NCBI GenBank assembly: GCA_963971165.1
Contig: OZ020189.1
Span: 121,430,145 to 121,494,144 of the forward strand
Origin: Philopedon plagiatum
Taxonomy: Eukaryota > Arthropoda > Insecta > Coleoptera > Curculionidae
DNA: 64,000 bases
Reading direction: 5' to 3'
In this document: positions 1 through 11,355 of the stretch, in pieces
Layout of the letters: the number at the start of each line of letters is the position of its first letter
Numbering within the stretch: the stretch's first letter is position 1
The notes under the pieces: model-generated
Told to the model about the DNA's origin: nothing
The model's database searches: none
The model's input: only the letters and a program-made list of their open reading frames with translations
Translations under genes and position numbers: made by a program

Positions 1-75
1 TTCTATGCGAAGTTACCAAAGTACCGGCCCTAGGTAAATTATAAGTGGTAATCTTAAAATATAAAAATAGCTTAC

Positions 76-960
76 CTAATAAGTATGTCATCTGGTTTCT
101 GTTTTGCCTAAAATTATTGGTCAGGTGCATTCTCACTAATGATGTCTGCCATACAGCAGAATCATGCACTGAGCCTGGAAACCTGGCATTAATATTTAGA
201 ATCTTTAATTTTGCATTACACACCTGCAAGTAAAAAAAGAAAAGTAAAGGTATCACAGTTAGCATTATAAACATGTTTACTTACTATTTGAACATTTAAA
301 CTATAGAATTGCTTTCTACAATAAAATATTACACCAGGCATTTCAGGGTTTTCGGTTTTTGGGGCTAATATGGCGATTTGGGTACAGTCGATACACCCTA
401 TTATACCAGGAAATCCACCCATTTCCATAAACCTATAAATATATAAATAGGTACAGCCTTAATTTTTATTTAATTCAAAACTTACAGTTGCTTCTCACGG
501 TTCTTTTCCTCTTCAGTTTCAGGAAACTTGATGATATGACCAAGAACCTCCACCATAAGGTCTGACACTTCTGATAAACATCGGCTGATGGAAGTCTGAT
601 GCATGCTTGTTAAATAATCTTGGCCTATACCTCTTTGATATGTCCCTTCGCATAAAAAATGTAGTGATGCAAAGAACTAAAATATTTGAAACTCGATAGT
701 TTTATATCATTAAGAATGATTTACCATTCCATATATTTACCCTTAGAGCTTTAGGGATGGCTGTTGTTCTCTCCGAGTCCCTAATATGTGGCCCAATTTG
801 ATTTAGTAACCAGTGACCCAATTCTCTGGATACTCTGAAAAGTCCTTTAAAACTAGCTTCTGGTAATGATAAGGGATCACTTCTAACTCTTAGCTCTCGT
901 CGTTGTAAATTTAAATCACGTCTATAAAAAGTAGGGTAACAGTGTGGTATATGCTTTAAC
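76..960 (-). CDS. HARBI1-like nuclease gene, partial, multi-exon
   Basis: Read on the minus strand, four exons fit one HARBI1/Harbinger transposase (DDE_4): about 960-741, 676-486, 432-285 and 223-76. Each junction has GT/AG ends in phase. The order matches the family: an N-terminal block with RRDLNLQRRELRVRSDP, then YQRGIGQDY, then GIIGCIDCTQIAI holding the first catalytic Asp, then NARFPGSVHDSAVW holding the second. The gene runs off the left edge at a donor (GTAAGC) at 75-70, so the third catalytic residue is not seen. No stop or frameshift occurs in these exons. In the active element this protein cuts and joins DNA in the nucleus together with a Myb/MADF partner; it could also be a domesticated copy. 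No terminal repeats were found here. Confidence 0.8.
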
Positions 961-1430
961 TTACAAGAGTAGGTATAAAAAATCTAAAGTTTAAAAATTT
1001 AATTTTCTTGATACCTGAGGAGTGGGTTGAATCTAATTTGATAATTTAATTTATCTTACCTTTGAAGGAATTCGACAAACAAAACTAAATCCATTTTCAC
1101 GGAAATTCATAAGATTCAAAATAAAAATAAAACGCTAACAGGCTGCTAAAAATATTTTTTAAGATATGTTTATTAAATTGACATCATTTCAAATTCGCTA
1201 CCGGGCAAGTTTTCATTTACGTTACAATTCTTGACTTTTTTCAATCTTGACTTACAATTTATCTCAATTTTTTCCCTTAGTGCATACCATTTCTTGAAAT
1301 TTACAAGGTCACTTGACGTAATTTCATTTTCTTGAAAACTGGCATTTCAATTAATTGATTAGAGCGCCTTCCTGCATACCAAACTCCCATTTCTATTGAA
1401 ATTTCTGTCAAATGTCGTTTTTATGTCATA
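961..1430. other. No gene recognised; AT-rich spacer
   Basis: Between the HARBI1-like gene and the LINE fragment I see no coding signal. Several short TTGACTT and CTTGAAA motifs recur, and a short perfect palindrome lies at its right border (arms 1437-1446 and 1448-1457). Confidence 0.5.
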
Positions 1431-2705
1431 ATTTCAACCTTGACTTCAAGTCAAGGTACTTACTGCATAGGGCTGAATGGTAGTTCTGGACAGATGGAAA
1501 TTCAGCATGGGGTGCCACCGGGGTCACCCTGCCCCCTGCTTTTCTTAGTTTACATTAATGATCTAGCAAGAATAGATATCAAGGGTAAATTCACACTGTT
1601 TGCAGATGACTCAACCATAGTCTGGACAAGTAAAAGTACGACCGAGCTTGAAACTACGTGAATAATGATCTCGCTAAGGTAAAAGAGTGGATAGATGCAA
1701 ATTTTCTATCCCTTAATGTTTCCAAAACAAATTTAATTACTTTTAAGTGTTCTCTCGGTGACGTTAGTCTAGGAAACCAGACAGTGACCAAGGAGAGTGT
1801 AAATAAATTTCTAGGCTTGTATATGTATAGACAATAAGTTGAAGTTTGAAGTGCAAATAACAAACCTAACCAAAAAACTGGCATCCAATTGTTATGCGAT
1901 TAAAATTATAGCAAGTAGTTTGGATCTGGAAACAGTGAAGAGCTCATATGTTGGGATAGAATCCCATCTTAGATACGGCATTTGTTTTTGGGGAGGTTAC
2001 TCCCAGTGTTTGTTTAATATGCTGTGTGTTTTACCAAAGAAAGCCATAAAGTATATGTTTAAAGCCAGACTGAGAGACTCGAGTAAACCATTGTTTATAT
2101 CTCATAAAATCTTAACGTTGCCTTGCCTATTTTTGTTAGAGTCATCATGTATGGTCTATAAAAAGTTCCGGAGTGAAATTGATTCAGTTTCAGTATACAA
2201 CACACGCCAAACATATATTGCTCATTTGATTGTACCCACTTCCAGTCAAACCAGAAACTCTATTATATACAAAAGTAAAAAAATATTTAATCAGCTTCCA
2301 ATGCGAATCCGACAGATTAGTAGTTATAAAAGATTTAGAAGGGAAGTAAATGCTCTGCTAGGTTTAAGAGCATATTATACTGTGGATGAATTTTTTAGCG
2401 ACGATAACTTAAACTGACTAACCTGTGATATGTATGCTTGTAATTTATATGCTCTACCTATGTATATGCTGTATATTATATTTTATTTAGATATTTGTGG
2501 ACTAATGTTGACCTACTGTTTTAGATTGTTTACTGTTTGATATACCTTGTAGAGTTCGTCATTTATTGGTGTTTGCGTGTACTTACATACTATTAGATGT
2601 TTTTTATGTGTATTTATTTATTTAATATTAAGTTTATACTATGTATCTTCTTCCTTTGTCTATGAGATATACTTCTTCTGACAATAAAGCTTATTTTGAA
2701 TTTAA
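1431..2705 (+). mobile_element. LINE 3' fragment (reverse transcriptase C-terminal half and 3' end)
   Basis: The first part (to about 1660) carries reverse transcriptase motifs: a GVPPGSP...LLFLVYINDL block (family form GVPQGS) and FADDST with the catalytic Asp pair. After a frameshift near 1660 the thumb region follows, and after another near 1830 the frame 1839-2417 gives the C-terminal domain (LRYGICFWG, NTRQTYIAHL, FNQLPMRIR). The 5' two-thirds of the element is missing, as in 5'-truncated LINEs. The end is probably near 2690-2705, where AATAAAGC is followed by degenerate TTGAATTT repeats. The clade (jockey/CR1 group) is an inference from motif style. Confidence 0.75.
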
Positions 2706-2940
2706 TTTGAATAAAGCAATTACGATCGACGTCGAACGCTTTTACGAACGAGCCATTCTATAAGGGAGCTCTGTAAAGTTCGAAGATACCGAATGAAACG
2801 CGAAAAGATTCTCGTCGCTCTTTGTCAAGCTTTTGCCATTTTTTAACGTTATGTTTTTGTTCCTCATATTATTTTCAAAGTGTGACTTGGGTTTGTTTGT
2901 GTAATTTGTTTTGTAAAATATTCGCTATAATCGCTAAGAC

Positions 2941-4180
2941 GAATCCGACCAAATGGTCAGTTATTTTGGATTTTGCTGAAGAAAACCCCACGATATTAAC
3001 GAAACGATATAATGCCGTGAATAGCAAAAGAAAATATGAGGAGTTTTGGATTCAGGTTACCGCTACTTTAAGTAGTATGGGATACATACAATAAACCAAG
3101 GAAAAATGGCAAAAGGTAGGTAATAAAACCGAAAATGAATACGAAAAGTTTGTAATAATAAGTCAGTATAATAACTGTAACGTTGTGGGCAGTAGCAGAC
3201 TGGAAATCTAAAGTGGAAAGGAAAGCGGCAGATATAAATAAAGGATTGGTAAAAACAGGAGGTGGAAGGCCATTACCACCTTTAACCGAAAATAAGACGA
3301 GGTTAATGGCCATAATAGGCTGGACAGCTGTAAAGGGTACCACCGTACATGAATTAGGATTTGTAAGTTTAAAAGGGGTATTACTCCTCAATAAATAAAT
3401 AAACAAACTATAAATTATTTCATTTACTTTAGAGTAGGAATATTCGGGTGCTTTTGGTAATGCTTGAGACTTACATAGTCTGAGGATCTTAAAATCACCT
3501 GAAAAAATTAGGAATTGACCACCCGCCCCCCCCCCCCCCCCAAGAAATATAGCCCTATGACTTTGAAACTTGGTGGAATATTAAGGATACATTATTACCA
3601 AAAGCCAAATTTCAGCTTTCTAGGCCCCTTAGGAGCAGAGTATATAGAATAGACCCCGCTCCACTCTTGGAAATGACATAGGAGTTATCAGAAAATCAAA
3701 ATTTTGTAAATGTCGGGGGAGCCTAAGAATCATTTCATTTCATGATTTTCTGATAACTCCAATGCTATTTAAGAGCCACAAGGAGTGAAGGCGGCTCTGC
3801 ACCCCTGCCCCTGTGAGATTTAGGAAGCTGAAATTTGGATTTTGATAACAATTATTAATTAATAACTTTTATGACTAATTGTGTTGCACTCCACTGTTTT
3901 GCGCTAGACACTAAAAGAAAACGTATACATTTGATGGTTATGTCTAAATTTTACTTTGCAGGAGACATCTTATCGAGTCACTAAAGCATCGCTGCCCATT
4001 GACATACAGACACGTCCTGCCGAGTCCCTTTATAAAGAAACATACGGTACTAGAAATATCTCCCCCCTACTATCTCCCCCGCCGTTGACTTTAATAGATG
4101 AAGAAACAAAATCACTAGTAGTTTCTGCTTCTAGCACACTGACCAAAGAAAATGTACCATCACATGAAGAAAATATGTAA
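2941..4180 (+). pseudogene. SANT/Myb-like (zeste-type) DNA-binding protein gene, one nonsense codon
   Basis: Exon 1 (about 2941-3113) encodes a helical SANT-like block around KRYNAVNSKRKYEEFW. Exon 2 (3190-3360) encodes ADWKSKVERKAADI and TGGGRPLPPLT, the hallmark of the zeste/Myb-SANT-like proteins that accompany Harbinger elements or act as host regulators. It ends at a good donor (GTAAGT) and resumes at 3960 after TTTGCAG, running to a stop or donor near 4180. A TAA inside exon 1 (about 3091-3093) breaks the frame. I did not find a convincing ATG; no in-frame Met precedes the domain closely. Role is inferred: sequence-specific DNA binding, possibly as ORF1 of a lost Harbinger. Confidence 0.6.
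3592..3856. repeat. Imperfect foldback (MITE-like) in an intron of the SANT-like gene
   Basis: Two stretches pair as inverted repeats. A perfect 18-bp inner pair lies at 3681-3698 and 3743-3760. An outer pair around 3600-3620 and 3822-3845 shares CAAATTTCAGCTT on opposite strands. Between them the arms align imperfectly over about 110 bp each. A run of C (about 3526-3541) lies just upstream. There is no coding sequence. It is probably a short non-autonomous DNA transposon; no target duplication was resolved. Confidence 0.5.
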
Positions 4181-4768
4181 GCAAGCCAAACTATAGAACA
4201 GTCACCATCCACTACCAAAAAAAAAGTTGACTTCACCTCACCAAAATTCACAAAATTTCAAAAGTATACAACTGCTAATATGCATGCCATGCATAATGAG
4301 ATACATACAGCCAGATTCTCCAACGCTAGTCCGGTCTAATTTGACAACCAAAAGTTTTAAACTGGCAAGTGTAAGAATAAGACAAGTAAGTTTTTTACTA
4401 TGAATTTGTTTCAGAGCTTTTTCGCAAATTTATAAAGAAAAGGGCAATTTTAAGACGTACCTTCGACAATAATAGATCTAAATTCATTAAAGCAACTCAT
4501 TCTAAGATGAAATTCATTTGGAAACCCAGCAAATCGCTTAAATATCTAAATAATTCATAAGTTTTTAATGACAACTTATTAACAATGACAGGGCAAAAGC
4601 CTATCAAAACATAACTGATCAACTATAATATCTTAATTTAAACCGGTACTAAATCTTAAACCTTCTTAGCGAATCTGAACATTGGTGTCTTAAAAGAAAT
4701 TAATGAGAATTTACAAAAAATCAAGTCAATGCAAGTCAAGAAACATTGGTAGCGTTTTAGAAAAGCTT
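4181..4768. other. No gene recognised; flank of the LINE array
   Basis: An AT-rich stretch with no family match. At 4759-4768 it contains AGAAAAGCTT, which recurs directly after the poly(A) of the LINE array at 14049-14058 and may be the target-site duplication. Confidence 0.45.
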
Positions 4769-4849
4769 AACTGAGCGGACTTCATAAATGGTAAGTTTTT
4801 GAACCTATTTATAATATTGGCGACGGGAGACCGTCGGCTACTTTAGTAG

Positions 4850-5146
4850 GGAATTCAATATGAATTCCCTGTAGAAATTGCTAGCAGTAGATCTCTTACA
4901 GGCAAGTGTGCATGATGGTTATACAGTGAAGTGACAAGTGACAGCGAAGTAACAGAAAAGCAGCAAAGTGTGCATGCTAAGTTACAGTGTATCACAGTGT
5001 TCTCTTGCAGGGAGAGTGTGCATGTTAGATATACAGTGAAGTGAGGGCAAAAGCTTTTAAAGCAAGGAGTGCAATTAAGCTGCAGTGGAGTGAACGCGAG
5101 TGTAACAAAAAGACCCACAACGGGAATGGTATCTTGCTCCAGCAAG
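4850..5146 (+). promoter_or_regulatory. LINE 5' UTR with internal AGTGTGCATG repeats
   Basis: The 5' leader of unit 1 contains three copies of AGTGTGCATG (near 4906, 4967 and 5015), each followed by a ...ACAGTG stretch, giving a repeat of about 50-60 bp. The last two copies recur ahead of units 2 and 3 (about 7400-7470 and 10005-10070). Jockey-type LINEs carry internal promoters in this region; that role here is inferred. Confidence 0.5.
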
Positions 5147-6252
5147 ATGAAAAAACTGATGGCGGCGGAGGGCACATCAAGCGAAGAAAAAAAGATGAGG
5201 AAAGCCCTCAAGGAGGCTAAACAAGAGAACGCTCGTCTGCAGGAGAAAATTGACTCGCTACAGGAGCAAAACGAGGCAATGAGAGCAAAAGTGGACTCTC
5301 TAACCGAGAGGATTGGCGAGCTACTGGAAGAGATAAAGCTAATGCGCAAAGCCTCAGAAGCGCAAAACGTCTAAAAAACGGAAAAATCTGACGAGCAAGC
5401 GGTCAAAGACCGCGAATTTCCTGTGCTACCACCAAAGAAGGCCAGGAAAGCAGCGTCGCCCGCCCAGGAGGAAGGGAGCACCAAAAAGAAGAAAACTGCC
5501 CCGGCAGAAACGACACTGAAATGGAAATTCCAGAGCAAAATGAACCAAGCGAAGTCCCAAAGGAACCCAGAATACCGCCAGTGATCATAGACGGCACTGC
5601 AGGCTGGCAAACTGTCTGCAAAAAGATGCGCAGCAAGAATATCCCGACGGGGAATTAACCAGGATGGTCTCCAAAAGAACGAAAAAGGAGCTGTCATTAT
5701 ATATAGTGAAGACAAACAATAAGAAAATCTACAAACTTAACAGACTGTACGATCTCACAGTCGCGGTCGAAGCAGTTAGGAAACCAAGGGATCCTAACCA
5801 GTGCTACCACTGCCAACGCTACGGGCACGGTCAATCTAGATGCACCTTCCCGCATAGGTGCGTCAAGTGCGCAGGCCCGCGCCCCTCCAGGGAATGCACC
5901 CTGGACAAACCTAAAGAAGGCGAAGGCAGAAACGCCAAGTGCGTACTGTGCTGGGAAGTCTACCCGGCTAACTAGAAGGGATGTAAAGAATTCCCAAAGA
6001 CAATAAGCAGGACAAGAGATCCTGCTAAAGGCCCTCCCCTCGGACGCACGCGTCCTACGCAAAGGCGGCCCAACCTCCAAGTACCTCCCCCCTCCTGCAA
6101 CACAGACGGCACCTGCAGACAGAGCAACCACCCTATTGGAGGAACAGCTCCTCAAGCATCTACAGGCTCAGTCAGTGCAAATGACACAGATGAATAAAGC
6201 ACTGACACTATTACTGAATAACCAGACCCAAAATGCCAGACAACAATATTAG
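5147..6252 (+). pseudogene. LINE unit 1 ORF1 (Gag-like), broken
   Basis: It starts at ATG 5147 with a ~75-residue coiled coil (heptad-rich, SLQEQNEAMRAKVDSL), then a TAA at 5372-5374 present in all three units. A deletion in the acidic linker and another around 5642 shift the frame. The C-terminal part is read at 5664-5975: a basic/PRE_C2HC-like segment and zinc knuckles, of which CYHCQRYGHGQSRC fits CX2CX4HX4C. ORF1 ends at TAG 6250-6252, overlapping the ORF2 start. In active jockey elements this protein binds the element RNA. It cannot be made intact here. Confidence 0.75.
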
Positions 6253-7380
6253 GCATCAAATTCCCCTATCGGTCGTGTCGTGGAACGTGAACGGCATCAG
6301 GGCAAGATCAGAAATAGAAGACCTGTTACAACTGTAACAACAACGGAGGAGGGGTAGCTCTACTAGTAAAGAAAAGCCTACAACACCATCTAATTGGAAT
6401 AGATGACGTAGAGATTGAGGCAATTTCTATAGAAATCAGTACCAGCAGGGGCCAGATCAAAATCTCCTCTGGGTATTTACCACCAATGGAAATCCTGGTA
6501 CAAGAGGACATAGATGACCTGCTAGCAGGGGCTACTCCCAAAATAATCATAGGGGACCTAAACTGCAAATCCTAGTAATGGAACAGCAGGAACCAAAATG
6601 CAAAAGGCACGAGGCTGGCACGCTACTCAGAACCCCATGGAGTACAAGTAATAGGGCCTGAAGTACCAATTTATATCCCCAGCGCGCGCGGACTTCCGGA
6701 CGTTATGGACATAGTAATACTGCAGAACATTAACCAGGAAATACAGCTCGAAACCCTGGAAATAGGAACTTCAGATCATAACCCAATAGAGCTCACTATA
6801 GGGACAGGAAACAGACCAAGAGAAACGCTAACCAAAAAATTCACCAGATGGAGTGAATACAGCAGTAAATTGGAAAGGAAGATCCTAACAGTCCCAACCA
6901 TCAACACAACAGAAAACCTAGAAACGGCAGTAGAAAACCAAGAGTGGATCATGCTAGAAGCAATCGAAGAAAGCACCCAGACTTCAACAATGCCTGCTCC
7001 AAGGCATCCCCACGGGGAAAACCCCAGGGAGGTAAAAGAGCTTCTAACAGCAAATAGAAGACTGAGGCGAATTGAATACAATAAAGCCACACTAAACGGA
7101 CATAGCCTCCAATTTAGGGAAGCCCTAAGGGAGCTAAGAAACACCAGATGGAGTCAAAAGTTCCAGAAATTAAACATAGCTGACAACTCAACATGGAAAA
7201 TGCAGAAACAGCTAAGGGGTGAAAGAACAACGATTCCACCGTTACAGGGGGCCAACGGGATATCATACACGGACGCCGAAAAAGCGGAAGCGTTAGCCAT
7301 TACCATAGAAATGGAAGGCAGACTGAACAACCACCCCGAGGAGGACGATGACCACGAGGAAGCGGTAGAAAACTTGACGT
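6233..7380 (+). pseudogene. LINE unit 1 ORF2, endonuclease part only, broken
   Basis: ORF2 begins at ATG 6233, inside the end of ORF1, with PLSVVSWNVNGIRARSE, the start of an APE-type endonuclease. A deletion after EIEDLL removes the middle of the domain. After it NGGGVALLVKKSLQ, IIGDLNCKS and GTSDHNPIEL (the SDH catalytic motif) are read, with a TAG after NCKS. The frame 6705-7382 covers the endonuclease end and linker and then stops at the unit junction; there is no reverse transcriptase. Confidence 0.75.
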
Positions 7381-7587
7381 GACAACGAAGTAACAGAAAA
7401 GCAGCAAAGTGTGCATGCTAAGTTACAGTGTATCACAGTGTTCTCTTGCAGGCAGAGTGTGCATGTTAGAAATACAGTGAAGTGAGGGCAAAAGCTTTAA
7501 AAGCAAGGAGTGCAATTAAGCTGCAGTGGAGTGAACGCGAGTGTAACAAAAAGACCCACAACGGGAAAGGTATCTTGCTCCAGCAAG

Positions 7588-8860
7588 ATGAAAAAACTGA
7601 TGGCGGCGGAGGGCCCATCAAGCGAAGAAAAAAAGATGAGGAAAGCCCTCAAGGAGGCTAAACAAGAGAACGCTCGTCTGCTGGAGAAAATTGACTCGCT
7701 ACAGGAGCAAAACGAGACAATGAGAGCAAAAGTGGACTCTCTAACCGAGAAGATTGGCGAGCTACTGGAAGAGATAAAGCTAATGCGCAAAGCCTCGGAA
7801 GCGTAAAACGTCTAAAAAACGGAAAAATCTGACGAACAAGCGGTCAAAGACCGCGAATTTCCTGTGCTACCACCAAAGAAGGCCAGGAAAGCAGCGTCGC
7901 CCGCCCAGGAGGAAGGGGGCACCAAAAAGAAGAAAACTGCCCCGGCAGAAACAATAAGTGAAGACGACACTGAAATGGAAATTCCAGAGCAAAATGAACC
8001 AAGCGAAGTCCCAAAGGAACCCAGAATACCGCCAGTGGTCATAGACGGCACTGCAGGCTGGCAAACTGTCTGCAAAAAGATGCGCAGCAAGAATATCGAA
8101 TACGCCAAAGCGATAACCGTAAAAGACGGTATAAAAATCGTTCCAAGGACGGCAAATGATTTCCGCCAGCTCACAAAGCTGATGGACGAGGAAAAAAGAG
8201 GTTATTACACGTACACCCTGCCGGAGGACAAGAAGACCCACGTAGTGGTAAAAGGTCTGCCAATTGACGCCGACCTAAAATAAGTCAAAGAAGAGCTCAT
8301 GGAGGCTGGATTTCCCGACGTGGAATTAACCAGGATGGTCTCCAAAAGAACAAAAAAGGAGCTGTCATTATATATAGTGAAGACAAACAATAAGACCATC
8401 TACAAACTAAACAGACTGTACGATCTCACAGTCGCGGTCGAAGCAATTAGGAAACCAAGGGATCCTAACCAGTGCTACCGCTGCCAACGCTACGGGCACG
8501 GTCAATCTAGATGCACCTTCCCGCATAGGTGCGTCAAGTGCGCAGGCCCGCGCCCCTCCAGGGAATGCACCCTGGACAAACCTAAAGGGATGTAAAGAAT
8601 TACCAAAGCCAATGAGCAGGACAAGAGATCCTGCTAAAGGCCCCCCCTCGGACGCAGGCGTCCTACGCAAAGGCGGCCCAACCTCCAAGTGCCTCCCCCC
8701 TCCTGCAACACAGACGGCACCTGCAGACAGAGCAACCACCCTATTGGAGGAACAGCTCCTCAAGCATCTACAGGCTCAGTCAGCGCAAATGACACAGATG
8801 AATGAAGCACTGACAATATTACTGAATAACCAGACCCAAAATGCCAGACAACAATATTAG
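7588..8860 (+). pseudogene. LINE unit 2 ORF1 (Gag-like), broken
   Basis: It has the same layout as unit 1: coiled coil from ATG 7588, stop codons at about 7804 and 7816, then the charged linker and PRE_C2HC-like domain at 7864-8283. A TAA at 8281-8283 replaces the Glu codon seen in unit 3. The frame resumes at 8299-8595 with two zinc knuckles, followed by a deletion that removes the third. A C-terminal Gln-rich tail is read at 8612-8860 in another frame. Confidence 0.75.
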
Positions 8861-9980
8861 GCATCAAATTCCCCTATCGGTCGTGTCGTGGAACGTGAAC
8901 GGCACCAGGGCAAGATCAGAAATAGAAGACCTGTTAAAACTGTAACAACAACGGAGGAGGGGTAGCTCTACTAGTAAAGAAAAGCCTACAACACCATCTA
9001 ATTGGAATAGATGACGTAGAGATTGAGGCAATTTCAATAGAAATCAGTACCAGCAGGGGCTTGATCAAAATCTCCTCTGTGTATTTACCACCAATGGAAA
9101 TCCTGGTACAAGAGGACATAGATGACCTGTTAGCAGGGGCTACTCCCAAAATAATCATAGGGGAACTAAACTACAAATCCTAGCAATGGAACAGCAGGAA
9201 CCAAAATGCAAACGGCACGAGGCTGGCACGCTACTCAGAACCCCATGGAGTACAAGTAATAGGGCCTGAAGTACCAACTTATATCCCCAGCGCGCGCGGA
9301 CTTCCGGACGTTATGGACATAGTAATACTGCAGAACATTAACCAGGAAATACAGCTCGAAACCCTGGAAATAGGAACATCAGATCATAACCCAATAGAGC
9401 TCACTATAGGGACAGGAAACAGACCAAGAGAAACGCTAACCAAAAAATTCACCAGATGGAGGGAATACAGCAGTAAATTGGAAAGGAAGATCCTAACAGT
9501 CCCAACCATCAACACAATAGAAGACCTAGAAACGGCAGTAGAAAACCAAAAAAGGATCATGCTAGAAGCAATCGAAGAAAGCACCCAGACTTCAACAATG
9601 CCTGCCCCAAGACATCCCCACGGGGAAACCCCCAGGGAGGTAAAAGAGCTTATAACAGCAAATAGAAGACTGAGGCGAATCTATAGGCAAGCACCTATCG
9701 AATACAATAAAGCCACACTAAACGGACATAGCCTCCAACTTAGGGAAGCCCTAAGGGAGCTAAGAAACACCAGATGGAGCCAAAAGTTCCAGAAATTAAA
9801 CATAGAAACAACTAAGGGGTGAAAGAACAATGATTCCACCGTTACAGGGGGCCAACGGGATAGCATACACGGACGCCGAAAAAGCGGAAGCGTTAGCCAT
9901 TACCATAGAAATGGAAGGCAGACTGAACAACCACCCCGAGGAGGACGATGACCACGAGGAAGCGGTAGAAAACTTGACGT
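8841..9980 (+). pseudogene. LINE unit 2 ORF2, endonuclease part only, broken
   Basis: The ATG at 8841 overlaps the ORF1 end. It carries the same internal endonuclease deletion and the same TAG after NCKS as units 1 and 3. Frame 9313-9822 covers the end of the endonuclease (SDH motif near 9378-9390) and the linker. A private deletion near 9806 shifts the frame, and the unit ends at the shared junction about 9974. Confidence 0.75.
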
Positions 9981-10185
9981 GACAGCGAAGTAACAGAAAA
10001 GCAGCAAAGTGTGCATGCTAAGTTACTGTGTATCACAGTGTTCTCTTGCAGGCAGAGTGTGCATGTTAGAAATCCAGTGAAGAGGGCAAAAGCTTTAAAA
10101 GCAAGGAGTGCAATTAAGCTGCAGTGGAGTGAACGCGAGTGTAACAAAAAGACCCACAACGGGAAAGGTATCTTGCTCCAGCAAG

Positions 10186-11355
10186 ATGAAAAAACTGATA
10201 GCGGCGGAGGGCCCATCAAGCGAAGAAAAAAAGATGAGGAAAGCCCTCAAGGAGGCTAAACAAGAGAACGCTCGTCTGCAGGAGAAAATCGACTCGCTAC
10301 AGCAGCAAAACGAGGCAATGAGAGCAAAAGTGGACTCTCTAACCGAGAAGATTGGCGAGCTACTGGAAGAGATAAAGCTAATGCGCAAAGCCTCAGAAGC
10401 GCAAAACGTCTAAAAAATGGAAAAATCTGACGAACAAGCGGTCAAAGACCGCGAATTTCCTGTGCTACCACCAAAGAAGGCCAGGAAAGCAGCGTCGCCC
10501 GCCCAGGAGGAACGGGGCACCAAAAAGAAGAAAACTGCCCCGGCAGAAACAATAAGTGAAGACGACACTGAAATGGAAATTCCAGAGCAAAATGAACCAA
10601 GCGAAGTCCCAAAGGAACCCAGAATACCGCCACTGATCATAGACGGCACTGCAGGCTGGCAAACTGTCTGCAAAAAGATGCGCAGCAAGAATATCGAATA
10701 CGCCAAAGCAAGAACCGTACAAGACGGTATAAAAATCGTTCCAAGGACGGCAAATGATTTCCGCCAGCTCACAAAGCTGATGGACGAGGAAAAAAGAGGT
10801 TATTACACGTAAACCCTGCCGGAGGACAAGAAGACCCACGTAGTGGTAAAAGGTCTGCCAATTGACGCCGACCTAAAAGAAGTCAAAGAAGAGCTCATGG
10901 AGGCTGGATTTCCCGACGTGGAATTAACCAGGATGGTCTCCAAAAGAACGAAAAAGGAGATGTCATTATATATAGTGAAGACAAACAATAATAACATCTA
11001 CAAACTAAACAGACTGAACGATCTCACAGTCGCGGTCGAAGCAATTAGGAAACCAAGGGATCCTAACCAGTGCTACCGCTGCCAACGCTACGGGCACGGT
11101 CAATCTAGATGCACCTTCCCGCATAGGTGCGTCAAGTGCGCAGGCCCGCGCCCCTCCAGGGAATGCACCCTGGACAAACCTAAAGAAGGCGAAGGCAGAA
11201 ACCCCAAGTGCGTACTGTGCGGGGGAGTCTACCCGGCTAACTATAAGGGATGTAAAAAATTCCCAAAGCCAATAAGCAGGACAAGAGATCCTGCTAAAAA
11301 AGCACTGACAATATTACTGAATAACCAGACCAAAAATGTCAGACAACAATATTAG
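10186..11355 (+). pseudogene. LINE unit 3 ORF1 (Gag-like), the best preserved copy
   Basis: The coiled coil starts at ATG 10186 and ends at the shared TAA (10411-10413). The following frame, which has an ATG at 10417 only in this unit (ACG in the others), runs through the acidic/basic linker and the PRE_C2HC-like region. It carries one TAA at 10810 where unit 2 has a Tyr codon, then three zinc knuckles (CYRCQRYGHGQSRC, CVKCAGPRPSREC, CVLCGGVYPANYKGC). A deletion near 11298 removes the Pro-rich segment kept in unit 2. ORF1 ends at 11353-11355, overlapping ORF2. Confidence 0.8.

Noticed and set aside
3526..3541. C- and G-runs here and at about 23281, 32168, 42678, 52666, 56180 and 56275
   Set aside because: Simple homopolymers, several inside MITE ends; no sign of a functional element on their own, and run lengths may be unreliable.
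5371..6155. Long antisense open frames across the LINE array (also near 7812-8763 and 10410-10839)
   Set aside because: They mirror the Gag and zinc-knuckle frames on the other strand, repeat with each unit and have no domain; they are shadows.
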